In this document: in pieces, positions 37,235-45,537 of the stretch
Numbering within the stretch: position 1 is the stretch's first letter
Layout: the number at the start of each line of letters is the position of its first letter
NCBI RefSeq assembly: GCF_029433105.1
Contig: NZ_JARNTW010000028.1
Coordinates: forward strand, 1 to 64,000
Origin: Runella sp. MFBS21
Lineage (GTDB): Bacteria; Bacteroidota; Bacteroidia; Cytophagales; Spirosomataceae
Reading direction: 5' to 3'
DNA: 64,000 nucleotides
Notes under the pieces: model-generated
What the model was told of the DNA's origin: nothing
Database searches by the model: none
What the model saw: only the letters and a program-made list of their open reading frames with translations
Made by a program: the position numbers and the translations under genes

Positions 37235-38893
37235 ATGCGTACTTTTTTCTATTACTCCCTCTTTTTTTTCAGCCTTGGGCTGCTAAGCGCCCCCGCATTT
37301 GCCCAACCCAAAGGCATGAAGCCCGTGGGTGGCAACGCTCCTGCGGGTACAGAGCGGCGGCTGGCATTGGTGATAGGCAACAAAGACTACCAAAAGATGA
37401 ACCCTCTTCGCAATCCACTTAACGATGGCAATGACATGGCAGTAGCGTTAGAGCAATTAGGTTTCGTGGTCATTCAAACTACTAATGCAGATTATCGCAC
37501 ATTTCTTAATAGCATCAATCTTTTCAAAGACCGCTTGAGTGATTCAGATGTAGCCTTATTTTATTATTCGGGTCATGGCTTGAGTTATGGAGGTAAGAAT
37601 TATCTCATGCCTACAGATGCTGATATCAGTTGCCTGGATCATATCGAAGAATATGGCATTTCGCTCAATCGTATTTTGAGTGATATTAGTGCTAAAGGAG
37701 TTAAAAACAGTTTTGTGTTGCTGGATGCCTGCCGCAACGTTCCCAATCTAAAAGTATGCGATAATACAAAGAGGGACATAAATGTAAACAATAGCTTGGT
37801 CAAACCTACTAACAATCCACGTGGTAGTATGATTGTCTATGCCACCGAGGAAGGCAGCACTGCCGACGATAATGTGAAGGAAAGAAATGGATTGTTTACA
37901 GCCGCTTTGTTGAAATACCTCATCCAGCCCAATTGGGGCATCCGTACTATTTTGGATCAAACTACTATTGAAGTAGAAAAACGCAGTAGCGGCGCTCAAT
38001 CACCGGGACGATATGACAAACTCCAAGGTGATTTTGTATTTGTGCAGACCGCCTCCCAACCCTCAAAGGGGGAACCCTCTGCGCCGCCAGTGCGCACTGA
38101 ACCCGCTAAACCAGCCGTAGACCTCGAACCCATTACAATGGTAAGCATTCCCGGTGGAAGCTTTATGATGGGCAGTAATGAAGGCGAAGCCATCGAAAAA
38201 CCCATTCACCGAGTAACAGTGAGCAACTTTCGCATGGCTAAGTACGAGACAACAGTAGCCGAATTTGAGCAATTTGTAGAGGATACGGGCTACCAAACCC
38301 AAGCAGAGAAAGAGAAAGGTAGTACTGTTTTTGTTAATGGTAAATGGGAGAAGAAATCGGGCGTAAGTTGGCGTTGCAATACAGCCGGTGAAATCCGTCC
38401 CCGTTCAGAGTACAACCATCCTGTGATTCATGTCAGTTGGAACGATGCGGTAGAGTATTGCAAATGGTTGAGTTTAAAAACGAGTCAAACGTATCGCCTC
38501 CCTACAGAAGCAGAGTGGGAATACGCTGCCCGAGGCGGTCAGCAAAGTAAAGGTTATACCTATGCTGGCAGCAATGATATGAATGAGGTGGGTTGGTTTG
38601 GAGAAAATACTCAGTTAAGTGGTACTCGTGCGGTGGGTCAAAAAGCGCAAAATGAATTGGGTTTATATGATATGAGTGGTAATGTGCTGGAGTGGTGTAG
38701 TGACTGGTATAGCACTAATTACTATATCAATAGCTCTACTAACAATCCTAAAGGTGGTCCTCCAGGATCCAATCACGTACTGCGTGGCGGTAACTGGTTT
38801 TTGATCGCGAATAGCCGTGTAGCGTCTCGCCTCAGTAGTATCCCTTCATACTGCAATAGCTACATTGGCTTTCGGGTGGTTGTTTCTCAATAA
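37235..38893 (+). CDS. Exported caspase-FGE protein with a decayed variable region
   Basis: 552 residues: Sec signal (about 1-24), caspase domain with His114 (YYSGHGLS) and Cys166 (LLDACRNVPN, where most have N-N-P-F), an E-P-S-A-P-P-V linker and an FGE-like domain (about 290-552). The 3' end keeps the VR framework (G-G-N-W ... A-N-S-R-V-A-S-R ... I-G-F-R-V-V) but is 3 nt shorter and has synonymous changes in framework codons, so it has left the diversification cycle. Start is fixed by the shared leader. Confidence 0.85.
   Translation: MRTFFYYSLFFFSLGLLSAPAFAQPKGMKPVGGNAPAGTERRLALVIGNKDYQKMNPLRNPLNDGNDMAVALEQLGFVVIQTTNADYRTFLNSINLFKDRLSDSDVALFYYSGHGLSYGGKNYLMPTDADISCLDHIEEYGISLNRILSDISAKGVKNSFVLLDACRNVPNLKVCDNTKRDINVNNSLVKPTNNPRGSMIVYATEEGSTADDNVKERNGLFTAALLKYLIQPNWGIRTILDQTTIEVEKRSSGAQSPGRYDKLQGDFVFVQTASQPSKGEPSAPPVRTEPAKPAVDLEPITMVSIPGGSFMMGSNEGEAIEKPIHRVTVSNFRMAKYETTVAEFEQFVEDTGYQTQAEKEKGSTVFVNGKWEKKSGVSWRCNTAGEIRPRSEYNHPVIHVSWNDAVEYCKWLSLKTSQTYRLPTEAEWEYAARGGQQSKGYTYAGSNDMNEVGWFGENTQLSGTRAVGQKAQNELGLYDMSGNVLEWCSDWYSTNYYINSSTNNPKGGPPGSNHVLRGGNWFLIANSRVASRLSSIPSYCNSYIGFRVVVSQ
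38771..38863 (+). repeat. Decayed VR-like region G
   Basis: Lined up with the VRs it lacks the Pro codon after the first variable triplet, and framework codons such as CGT, GTA and TCA differ synonymously from the CGC, GTG, TCG of the active set. Variable sites (TTT, TTG, ATC, TCT, TAC, TGC) are no longer confined to C/T ends. It is a natural outgroup for the six active-type copies. Confidence 0.6.
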
Positions 38894-38993
38894 ACAAGAA
38901 AACAGTCTGTTATGCTATTCGTATTTTCCCCTAGGGTTCTGAAGCGAGGGGACAAAAGAAAATTTCCCCAAAAAATACACCTTAATACTATCA

Positions 38994-39019
38994 TAGAGAC
39001 GCAATGTTTTGCGTCTCTA
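38994..39019. repeat. REP-like palindrome TAGAGACGCAA / TTGCGTCTCTA
   Basis: An 11-bp perfect stem with a TGTT loop, in a short intergenic space. Palindromes with GAGACGC arms are a familiar dispersed type in cyanobacteria and Bacteroidota; only one copy is seen here. Confidence 0.5.
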
Positions 39020-39078
39020 CAAGCGGACAGTTTTCAAAAAATATACATTAATACTCTACCTATAAAACCTATTTTAGT

Positions 39079-39540
39079 ATGGCAGGTCTATTGATTGACA
39101 ATCTTATTAAAGAAATCCAAGAAGAGTTTGGAAAAGAACTAGTCATTACTAGCAACACGCGAACGCCGCTGTCGCAAGCCAAAGCGATGTATAATCATTG
39201 CGAGGCAAAATACAACCAAAACGCTCATAACCTTACCTCCTACGCAGCGTATAAAAAGCCTTGGGTAGATGCTATCTATGGCGCTTTTAAGCAGGGCAAA
39301 GACAATAAGGAAACTCACGAGCAAGTCATTAAGCGAATGGAAACAGTCATTCAGTCGCAGATGAACCAAGGCAATTATATTTCCAATCACCTATTGAATA
39401 CTGCGCGCGATATTCAAACAAAACATTTCTCTAAAGAAGAACTTTCGACGCTTAAAACGTTGATCAACAAGCATCAAGAACTGTTTCTCAACGACGAAAC
39501 TCGCACCAAGCAGCCTCACTTTCACCTTCATCTTAAGTGA
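39079..39540 (+). CDS. M15-like (D-Ala-D-Ala peptidase fold) protein, phage-type
   Basis: 153 residues without a signal peptide. Two features match the M15 metallopeptidase zinc site: a S-x-H-x-x-x-x-A-x-D motif (SNHLLNTARD, His104 and Asp111, with Asn in place of the usual Gly) and a His-rich C-terminus PHFHLHLK (His147, 149 and 151) in place of the W-x-H-x motif. The opening T-S-N-T-R-T-P-x-x-Q-A-x-A-M-Y resembles the substrate loop of such phage endolysins. Possible peptidoglycan hydrolase, but no export signal is seen. Confidence 0.55.
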   Translation: MAGLLIDNLIKEIQEEFGKELVITSNTRTPLSQAKAMYNHCEAKYNQNAHNLTSYAAYKKPWVDAIYGAFKQGKDNKETHEQVIKRMETVIQSQMNQGNYISNHLLNTARDIQTKHFSKEELSTLKTLINKHQELFLNDETRTKQPHFHLHLK

Positions 39541-39728
39541 GCCTTGCAAGACTCCAATATAGTCCATAGAGTTTTTATCGCTCTAGAGGGCATTACTTCG
39601 TTTTCTCAAATAATCATAATTGGTAGTAAAAAATCTTCTCTTACTGATAAGGTTTTTTCTTAAATCAGGATAAATCAATGTAACTCAGAAAGCAGTTTTC
39701 CTCAGTCCTGATTTTAATAAACTAGACA

Positions 39729-40868
39729 ATGAAACCCGTAACTTATTTTTGCAACAAAGAGAAAATAGAAACCAATGCCCTTGAGCAAGTGGAGCAGTAT
39801 GCCCAAAATCAACACATAGAAAAAGTCTGCGCATTTACTGATATTCATTTCTGCGACGAGAAAGCGGTACCGGTTGGCGTAGCATTTTCATCTACCGATT
39901 ATTTTTATCCGCTTGTTACCGGGAAAGATATTGGTTGTGGGGTGATGTTTCTGAAAGTATCCAAAGCAGATTGGCTAAAACCCTTTAACAAACAGGAACA
40001 TTATAGAGCATTGAATTTGGCACATACCAAAATGACCGACGATGGTCTAGGGGGCGGAAATCACTTTTTGTCATTGGAAGAAGATGAAGATTACATCTAC
40101 ATTATTTGTCATACAGGTACGAGAGATCGAGGCATTGGTCTTTATCAACATTGTATCGGTTTAGTCGAGGAGTTTTCACTTGAGTATGGCGCTAAAGTCC
40201 CTTTTGTTCATACCTCTTTCATTGACCAGAAGTTTTATGAGTATTACAATGAAACATTACAGTTTGGGTATGAACGAAGAAAGAATTTCTGCCTTAAAAC
40301 ATTGATCTTTTTGCAGAATGCCAATTATATAAAAAGCGATAAAAATGCAATCAGCAAGAATTATTTGAGTCTGGATTTTGCCAAAACAGAAGAAGAAGGC
40401 AATATGTATGGCACAAAGTATGAACTGAAAGATTCGATCCATAATCATATTCGTTTTGAAGCAGAAACGGGGAAAATAACCCATCGAAAAGGTAGCACAG
40501 AGTTAACTCAAGACGCCATTGTTGTTATTCCATTATCGATGACACGAGGTAGTTTGCTGGTAAAACTAAAACCAAATGCACCTTTAGCCGAAGAGGCGTT
40601 GTATTCTTGTGCACACGGAGCAGGAAGAAAGCTTTCGCGGTTTGATACGCTGAAATACTGGAAAAGTGCTTTAAAGGAAAAAGACAGAAAAGCCTACAAA
40701 GAAAAATTTTCTGAAATGCTGGACCGTTCTGGCAACTTTTCCAGTGGTTATATTCAAGAATTTGACTTTGCGTATAAAGATCATTCCGAAATTTTTGACT
40801 ACCAATCTTACCTAAAAAAGGTAACGGAGACAAAGCCAATTGTAACGATAAAATACACCGAGATTTAG
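39729..40868 (+). CDS. RtcB-like RNA ligase/repair protein
   Basis: 379 residues with the RtcB order of motifs: Asp-bearing F-T-D-I-H-F-C-D, P-V-G-V-A-F, G-K-D-I-G-C-G (Cys70, a manganese ligand), GGGNHF (His112), I-C-H-T-G-T-R-D-R-G (His128), P-L-S-M-T-R-G and C-A-H-G-A-G-R-K-L-S-R (His296, the GMP-accepting His). It is somewhat shorter than the roughly 400-480 residues of the family. RtcB seals 2',3'-cyclic phosphate RNA ends and repairs tRNA or rRNA damage, including damage by ribonucleolytic toxins. The neighbours give no further hint. Confidence 0.85.
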   Translation: MKPVTYFCNKEKIETNALEQVEQYAQNQHIEKVCAFTDIHFCDEKAVPVGVAFSSTDYFYPLVTGKDIGCGVMFLKVSKADWLKPFNKQEHYRALNLAHTKMTDDGLGGGNHFLSLEEDEDYIYIICHTGTRDRGIGLYQHCIGLVEEFSLEYGAKVPFVHTSFIDQKFYEYYNETLQFGYERRKNFCLKTLIFLQNANYIKSDKNAISKNYLSLDFAKTEEEGNMYGTKYELKDSIHNHIRFEAETGKITHRKGSTELTQDAIVVIPLSMTRGSLLVKLKPNAPLAEEALYSCAHGAGRKLSRFDTLKYWKSALKEKDRKAYKEKFSEMLDRSGNFSSGYIQEFDFAYKDHSEIFDYQSYLKKVTETKPIVTIKYTEI

Positions 40869-40888
40869 GAAATCTAGATGATCTTACG

Positions 40889-41335
40889 CTACCAATCTAC
40901 TTTTGGATAGTAATAAGGGGCAAAACGAATATCTAATTTCTTAAAATTTCTTACTCTTTTAACGACACGTGTCTTTATGTTAAAGGAATAAATACCCGGC
41001 TTCTTGTTTAATCGAAAATCTTCCAGAATCTCTACTTCAAAATCACTTACTTGTCTTATGTCATACGTAGATTGAAATAACCTTTCATATTTAGGTAACG
41101 TATCATGCAAGGATTCTACCTGAGTCTGAGTAGGTAACCATAAATAAAAGTCATAGTGTCCAAACAATAAAGCCCAATTTTCATCCTTATCAATAACACC
41201 AAGCTTGACATCACAATAGCAATCACCAATGTAAATGTCTTGTCCGTTTCTTTTATCGACCATATAACCGCATTCATAATGACCACCTAAGCAATAATTT
41301 TGACTTTCAGCAAGTATAGTTTCTGGGCGTTTCAT
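40889..41335 (-). CDS. Hypothetical cytosolic protein
   Basis: 148 residues, no signal or membrane segment, rich in aromatic residues (Y-G-D-C-Y-C-D-V and F-Y-L-W-L-P). No family recognised. It converges with the RtcB-like gene, 20 nt apart, and no terminator hairpin separates them. Function unknown. Confidence 0.55.
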   Translation of the reverse strand: MKRPETILAESQNYCLGGHYECGYMVDKRNGQDIYIGDCYCDVKLGVIDKDENWALLFGHYDFYLWLPTQTQVESLHDTLPKYERLFQSTYDIRQVSDFEVEILEDFRLNKKPGIYSFNIKTRVVKRVRNFKKLDIRFAPYYYPKVDW

Positions 41336-41587
41336 TTTAAGGAGTTTTAAAAGAGGAAGGGATATAGTGCGATTTGCATTGTTTATTGGTAATTATAGGG
41401 GTTTTTTATGCAAATACAAAATAACAATAAACCCCTACTTTTTGGTTTGTTAGCATTAAAATTATGATAGCTTATGTCTAGTGTTTGGCGTAATTGGTTA
41501 GCCATAAGTGTAATAAAAAATCCATAGCCACTGATAAGGTTTAGTAGCACTAATGTATAAAGTTACAAACAAACCTTTTTAGTAAAC

Positions 41588-42355
41588 ATGTACGCTGCTC
41601 TCATCACCTCGTCCAATAGCCAGATTCGCAACCGTGCTTTAGCGGGAAGTATATTTTTAAGCACTGCCCTATTGGCCACCCTGTGGTTAGTAAAATTGCA
41701 CGTTTCCACCCCTATCACTCATCAAACCAAAGCGGTGATAGATACCGTAGAGCTACTTGCATGGGTACCGATGCGAATTGAAGTGAGTCCTAAAACACAA
41801 CCTGTGAGTCACCCAACTAGCAGCGGTGCGGCACCAGCGCCACGCTTTGCACCTAAGCCCACACCCGCTCGCCCAAGTGCCTCAGAGATCAGAGGTACTG
41901 CTCAGCCCGTAGTGACCCAAACCAACGAATCCCCCGTCGAAACGCCCAAAATCGAACCTAGTAGTCTTTACAAAAAAACCGAACATCGGGGCAGTGGCAA
42001 TGACCCCAAAGCCAACACCAATCACGGTGGCGCTCCCAATGGCGAGCCCACAGGTGGCTATGACGGCCCTAGCAAAGGAAAAGGAGGGATAGGGTTGGAT
42101 TTAGCTGGTTTTCGCTTTGGCAAAATGAGCGTGCCGCAAGATCCCTATGATGAAACTGGCCGGATTGTGTTTCGCATCAAAGTAAACGCCGAAGGTGAAA
42201 TTCTGGCTTTGACCATTCTTGAGACATCGGTATCGGCCAGTATTGCCCAATGGTACAAACAACAACTCTCCAAACTTACAGTAGTGCCTACTTCCCAAGG
42301 TCAGCGACCTGAGGTCTCAGAGGGAAGAGTGACCATCAAAATCACGGCAAGATAA
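41588..42355 (+). CDS. TonB-like protein
   Basis: 255 residues: a membrane helix (about 19-36), a long Pro/Thr/Ser- and Gly-rich spacer to about 165, and a C-terminal domain with V-F-R-I-K-V-N-A-E-G-E-I-L-A and L-E-T-S-V-S, matching a TonB C-terminal domain. TonB proteins pass energy from the inner membrane to outer-membrane receptors. No ExbB, ExbD or receptor gene is nearby. The next gene follows 5 nt later, so they are co-transcribed. Confidence 0.7.
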   Translation: MYAALITSSNSQIRNRALAGSIFLSTALLATLWLVKLHVSTPITHQTKAVIDTVELLAWVPMRIEVSPKTQPVSHPTSSGAAPAPRFAPKPTPARPSASEIRGTAQPVVTQTNESPVETPKIEPSSLYKKTEHRGSGNDPKANTNHGGAPNGEPTGGYDGPSKGKGGIGLDLAGFRFGKMSVPQDPYDETGRIVFRIKVNAEGEILALTILETSVSASIAQWYKQQLSKLTVVPTSQGQRPEVSEGRVTIKITAR

Positions 42356-42360
42356 ATCCC

Positions 42361-43059
42361 ATGAGGTTCAATGTACTGATTCGTCGCCTAGTAGCCTCCT
42401 TCGTAGATATAGGTTTGCTTTATGCAGGATGGCACTTTTATGAATACATGCTCACCAAAGACCAGCCCATGGCCTACGACCGGCTGTTTGCAGGAGTATT
42501 TGAGCTGCTGAGCTATGTACCTTTTTGCTTGCTTTATACGCCTTTGAGCGAGAGTCTCAGTAGGGGCCAAACCATCGGTAAATATCTTTTGGGGCTTCGA
42601 GTTGTCTCAAGCCAACATGGAGGCTTTGGCCTCAAAGAAGCCTTTTTGCGGTGGTTGGGTGGTTGGGTCGATTTTTATATTACGTTAGGAATCGCTGCCG
42701 GAATTTCGATGCTACAATCTCGTCCCTACCAGCGCCTCGGCGACCGACTAGCGCGTACGTGGGTAGTCCGCGAATTTCGTCCTCAAGAGCGCATCAAGCT
42801 TCCTAGCCCTCATTTTAATTTTAGGGTCAGGGATGATTATGTGGAGAAAGGAAAAATCTATGAATACCGAGAAGCGGGGCGACGCTACAAAATCCAATGC
42901 TTAGGGGTTTGGATGGATGCTAGCCTGATATATGTTCGACTGCTTGTCCTAGAATCTGACCCTAAACCTTATTCTCTGCAAGTAGGTGAAATCTTGGAAG
43001 TGTCTATCAACACATCCGGCATTGTATTTCCTGGAATGTGGTATTTGAGAGAACTATAA
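42361..43059 (+). CDS. RDD-family membrane protein
   Basis: 232 residues with an R-R-L-V-A-S-F-V-D-I-G-L-L-Y start and G-Q-T-I-G-K-Y-L-L-G-L-R-V-V, the R-D-D-type pattern of RDD proteins (the central R-x-x-D lies at about 10-17). Three hydrophobic segments are in the first 125 residues, followed by a soluble C-terminus from about 145. Role of the family is uncertain (membrane transport or stress). It is paired with the TonB-like gene. Confidence 0.75.
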   Translation: MRFNVLIRRLVASFVDIGLLYAGWHFYEYMLTKDQPMAYDRLFAGVFELLSYVPFCLLYTPLSESLSRGQTIGKYLLGLRVVSSQHGGFGLKEAFLRWLGGWVDFYITLGIAAGISMLQSRPYQRLGDRLARTWVVREFRPQERIKLPSPHFNFRVRDDYVEKGKIYEYREAGRRYKIQCLGVWMDASLIYVRLLVLESDPKPYSLQVGEILEVSINTSGIVFPGMWYLREL

Positions 43060-43135
43060 CAACAAAAAGAATGAAGACCTATGATTTTGGGCGGTCAATT
43101 GATAACTTTTCTGGCTGTTTATAGACCTAAATAAT

Positions 43136-43143
43136 TATTTTTG
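43136..43143 (+). promoter_or_regulatory. Candidate -7 box before the caspase-FGE gene
   Basis: TATTTTTG fits TAnnTTTG and lies 44 nt upstream of the preferred start at 43188, the same distance as in front of the gene at 35406. No -33 element at the expected place. Confidence 0.35.
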
Positions 43144-43187
43144 AAAAGGTTATTTTTTACGTTTTGAATCTCTACTATGTCCACTTT

Positions 43188-44777
43188 ATGAAATACTTCT
43201 TTTTCTTTTTTTTATGGAGCTTTTCGTGCTTGCACGCTCAGCGAGCCTTTAAGACAACAGGGAATGATAGCCAAACGCAAAAAGGTCGTTTGGCCTTGGT
43301 GGTTGGCAACTCAGCCTACCTCGGACAAGCCCTTCCCAATGCCGCCAACGACGCTACCGACATGGCTGCTATGCTCCGCTCGTTGGGCTTTGAAGTGATT
43401 CTCAAACAGAATCTCAACCAAACCGAGTTCGAAGATGTGGTATCGGATTTTACCCAACGTCTTAAAAATTATGCCGTAGGCTTGTTTTACTTTGCCGGGC
43501 ATGGATTTGAAGCCAGCGACAACCTCAACTATCTGATGTCGATAGAAGTAAGAAGTGGTTTGAATGAGACCTTAGCCAAGCGGAAGTCTCTGTGTCTCAA
43601 CGACGTGATGCATGGCATGAAAGAAGCCAATAGCCGTACCAACATCATGCTCGTAGATGCTTGCCGCAACAACCCTTTCCGAGGCTGGGATCGTAATACG
43701 GGTTCGGGTTTGGGGGCTGTCAATGCCCCTAGTGGCACGATTGCCTTTTTTGCCGCTTCTCCCGGCCAAACCGCCAGCGAAAACGCAGGGCAGCGCAATG
43801 GGCTTTTTACGCAAGAATTGCTAAAGCAACTACGCCAACCAAATTTGGAACTTATCAGTATATTCAAAAACACAGCCCGCGCAGTGACTGGAAAAAACAC
43901 GCGCCAAACCCCCTACCAAGCGGGCTTTATCACGGATGATTTTTATTTCAAACCTACGGATACCCCTACTCCTGATACGCCGGCCAAGCGCGAAGAGCCA
44001 GCCAAACCCGTAGTAGATTTAGAACCCATTGCAATGGTAAGGGTAGAGGGGGGGAGTTTTATGATGGGTAGCAATGAAAGTACCGTTACGAAACCCATAC
44101 ATCGCGTCACATTAAGTAGTTTTTGGATGGCTAAGTATGAGACGACGCTGGAGGAATTTGAGAAATTTGTGGAAGCGACGGGCTATCAAACCGATGCCGA
44201 GAAAAATGGTTGGAGTTCCTGTTATCCAAATTATGAGAAGAAGGCAGGGGTAAATTGGAAGTGTGATGTAAGTGGCAACTTGCGCCCCCGCTCGGAATAC
44301 AATCATCCTGTGATTCATGTAAGTTGGAATGATGCGGTGGCCTATTGCCAGTGGCTGAGCCACAAGACGGGTCGTACGTATCGTTTGCCTACGGAAGCTG
44401 AGTGGGAATACGCGGCACGTGGTGGTCAGCAAAGCCGGGGTAGGATGTATGCGGGTAGTAACAGTTTGGAAGAAGTGGGCTGGTTTACTGAAAATACCAA
44501 TGATAGTGGCACACGTGCCGTGGGTCAAAAGGGAGCAAACGAATTGGGGCTTTATGACATGAGCGGCAACGTATGGGAGTGGTGCAACGATTGGTACGGT
44601 GCTTATACTGGCAGTGCTGACAGTAATCCTACCGGCCCTGCTAGTGGGTCTCTTCGCGTGTTACGCGGCGGTAGCTGGTACGAGACCCCCGAGTGGATTC
44701 GCGTGGCGATTCGCATCAACCGCCCGCCCTCGCTTCGCAACTTCCTCTTTGGCTTTCGGGTAGTTTCCCTTCAATAA
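43188..44777 (+). CDS. Exported caspase-FGE protein carrying DGR variable region F
   Basis: 529 residues from the ATG at 43188, chosen because the signal peptide (MKYFFFFFLWSFSCLHAQ) starts there; a TTG 24 nt upstream is in frame but unlikely. Caspase domain with His105 (YFAGHGFE) and Cys159 (LVDACRNNPF), a linker T-P-T-P-D-T-P, and an FGE-like domain (about 280-529) with VR F at its end. It is the most divergent of the six active-type copies, with three exceptions to the C/T rule. Confidence 0.9.
   Translation: MKYFFFFFLWSFSCLHAQRAFKTTGNDSQTQKGRLALVVGNSAYLGQALPNAANDATDMAAMLRSLGFEVILKQNLNQTEFEDVVSDFTQRLKNYAVGLFYFAGHGFEASDNLNYLMSIEVRSGLNETLAKRKSLCLNDVMHGMKEANSRTNIMLVDACRNNPFRGWDRNTGSGLGAVNAPSGTIAFFAASPGQTASENAGQRNGLFTQELLKQLRQPNLELISIFKNTARAVTGKNTRQTPYQAGFITDDFYFKPTDTPTPDTPAKREEPAKPVVDLEPIAMVRVEGGSFMMGSNESTVTKPIHRVTLSSFWMAKYETTLEEFEKFVEATGYQTDAEKNGWSSCYPNYEKKAGVNWKCDVSGNLRPRSEYNHPVIHVSWNDAVAYCQWLSHKTGRTYRLPTEAEWEYAARGGQQSRGRMYAGSNSLEEVGWFTENTNDSGTRAVGQKGANELGLYDMSGNVWEWCNDWYGAYTGSADSNPTGPASGSLRVLRGGSWYETPEWIRVAIRINRPPSLRNFLFGFRVVSLQ
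44652..44747 (+). repeat. DGR variable region F
   Basis: Variable codons CTT, TAC, GAG, ACC, TGG, ATT, ATT, ATC, AAC, CGC, CTT, AAC, TTC, CTC. GAG, TGG and ATT break the rule of a fixed third base. The tail begins TTTGGCTTTCGGG instead of GTTGGC. The framework has TTA and GGC where the others have CTT and GGT, so this copy has drifted more. Confidence 0.8.
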
Positions 44778-44914
44778 ACAGAGAGGCAATCCGTCTGACG
44801 CGGCGTGTTTTGTCTCCCCGTAGTTTTGTCACCCTGTTAAGGGTCTATTCTCGCTCTTTGCCACCCCGAAGGGGTCTATTTATATCGCAATAAAAAGAAT
44901 CAATATCTAGCCTT
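44778..44914 (+). repeat. Shared intergenic leader, copy D
   Basis: Same order as copies A and B with about 10 differences, including GCAATAAAAAGAATC where A and B read GTAAAACAGCATC. Both hairpins are kept. It leads into the truncated caspase gene. Confidence 0.55.
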
Positions 44915-45514
44915 ATGCGCACTTTTTTCTATTATTCCCTCTTTTTTCTTTTCAGCCTCGGACTGCTAAGCACTCCCGCATTTGCCCAACCCACAGGCAT
45001 GAAACCCATTGACAAAAGCCAAATGCCAGCGGGTACGGAGCAATGGCTGGCGCTGGTGGTGGGTAATAAAGACTACATCTGGGCCGATGCGCGGCTGCAA
45101 AACCTTCTCAACGACGCCAACGGCGTGGCCGCTGCCTTGCAAACCTTGGGTTTTGAAGTAATACTTCGTAAAAACCTGACTCAATCAGACTTTTTGCGTA
45201 ATATTGATGATTTTGGCGACCGCCTCCGTCAGTACGATGTAGGCTTGTTTTATTACAGTGGCCACGGCGTGCAGCACAACGGGGAAAACTATCTGGTGCC
45301 GATTGACGCTAATACCAAAACGGCCCAAAAAATCGAATATGCCACCGCTCCGAGGAGTGTAGTCCAGAACGGCAATGGCGTATTTACCGCAGCACTGCTC
45401 AAATTCCTACAACGCGGCCAGCGCTTTGATGATATTTTCAGGATACAGTCAATGAAGTACGATAATGCACAATGCCCTTTTCAGACTTCCATTTTGAGGG
45501 CAAGAAAACCATAA
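44915..45514 (+). pseudogene. Truncated caspase-like gene lacking the catalytic Cys
   Basis: 199 residues: MRTFFYYSLF signal peptide and the first half of a caspase domain with His117 (YYSGHGVQ). After N-Y-L-V-P-I-D-A-N-T-K the frame jumps to A-T-A-P-R-S-V-V-Q-N-G-N-G-V-F-T, which normally lies about 90 residues later. The segment with D-A-C-R-N is deleted in frame, so no protease activity is expected. The end is also lost. It might persist as a decoy or dominant regulator, but decay is simpler. Confidence 0.75.
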
Positions 45515-45537
45515 AAATTACAAAATTGTATGCAATC

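Noticed and set aside
27050-44747. The variable windows might be plain paralogue divergence
   Set aside because: Changes are restricted to codons with a fixed C or T third base while framework codons without A are unchanged; neutral or ordinary positive selection would not spare third bases and A-free codons.
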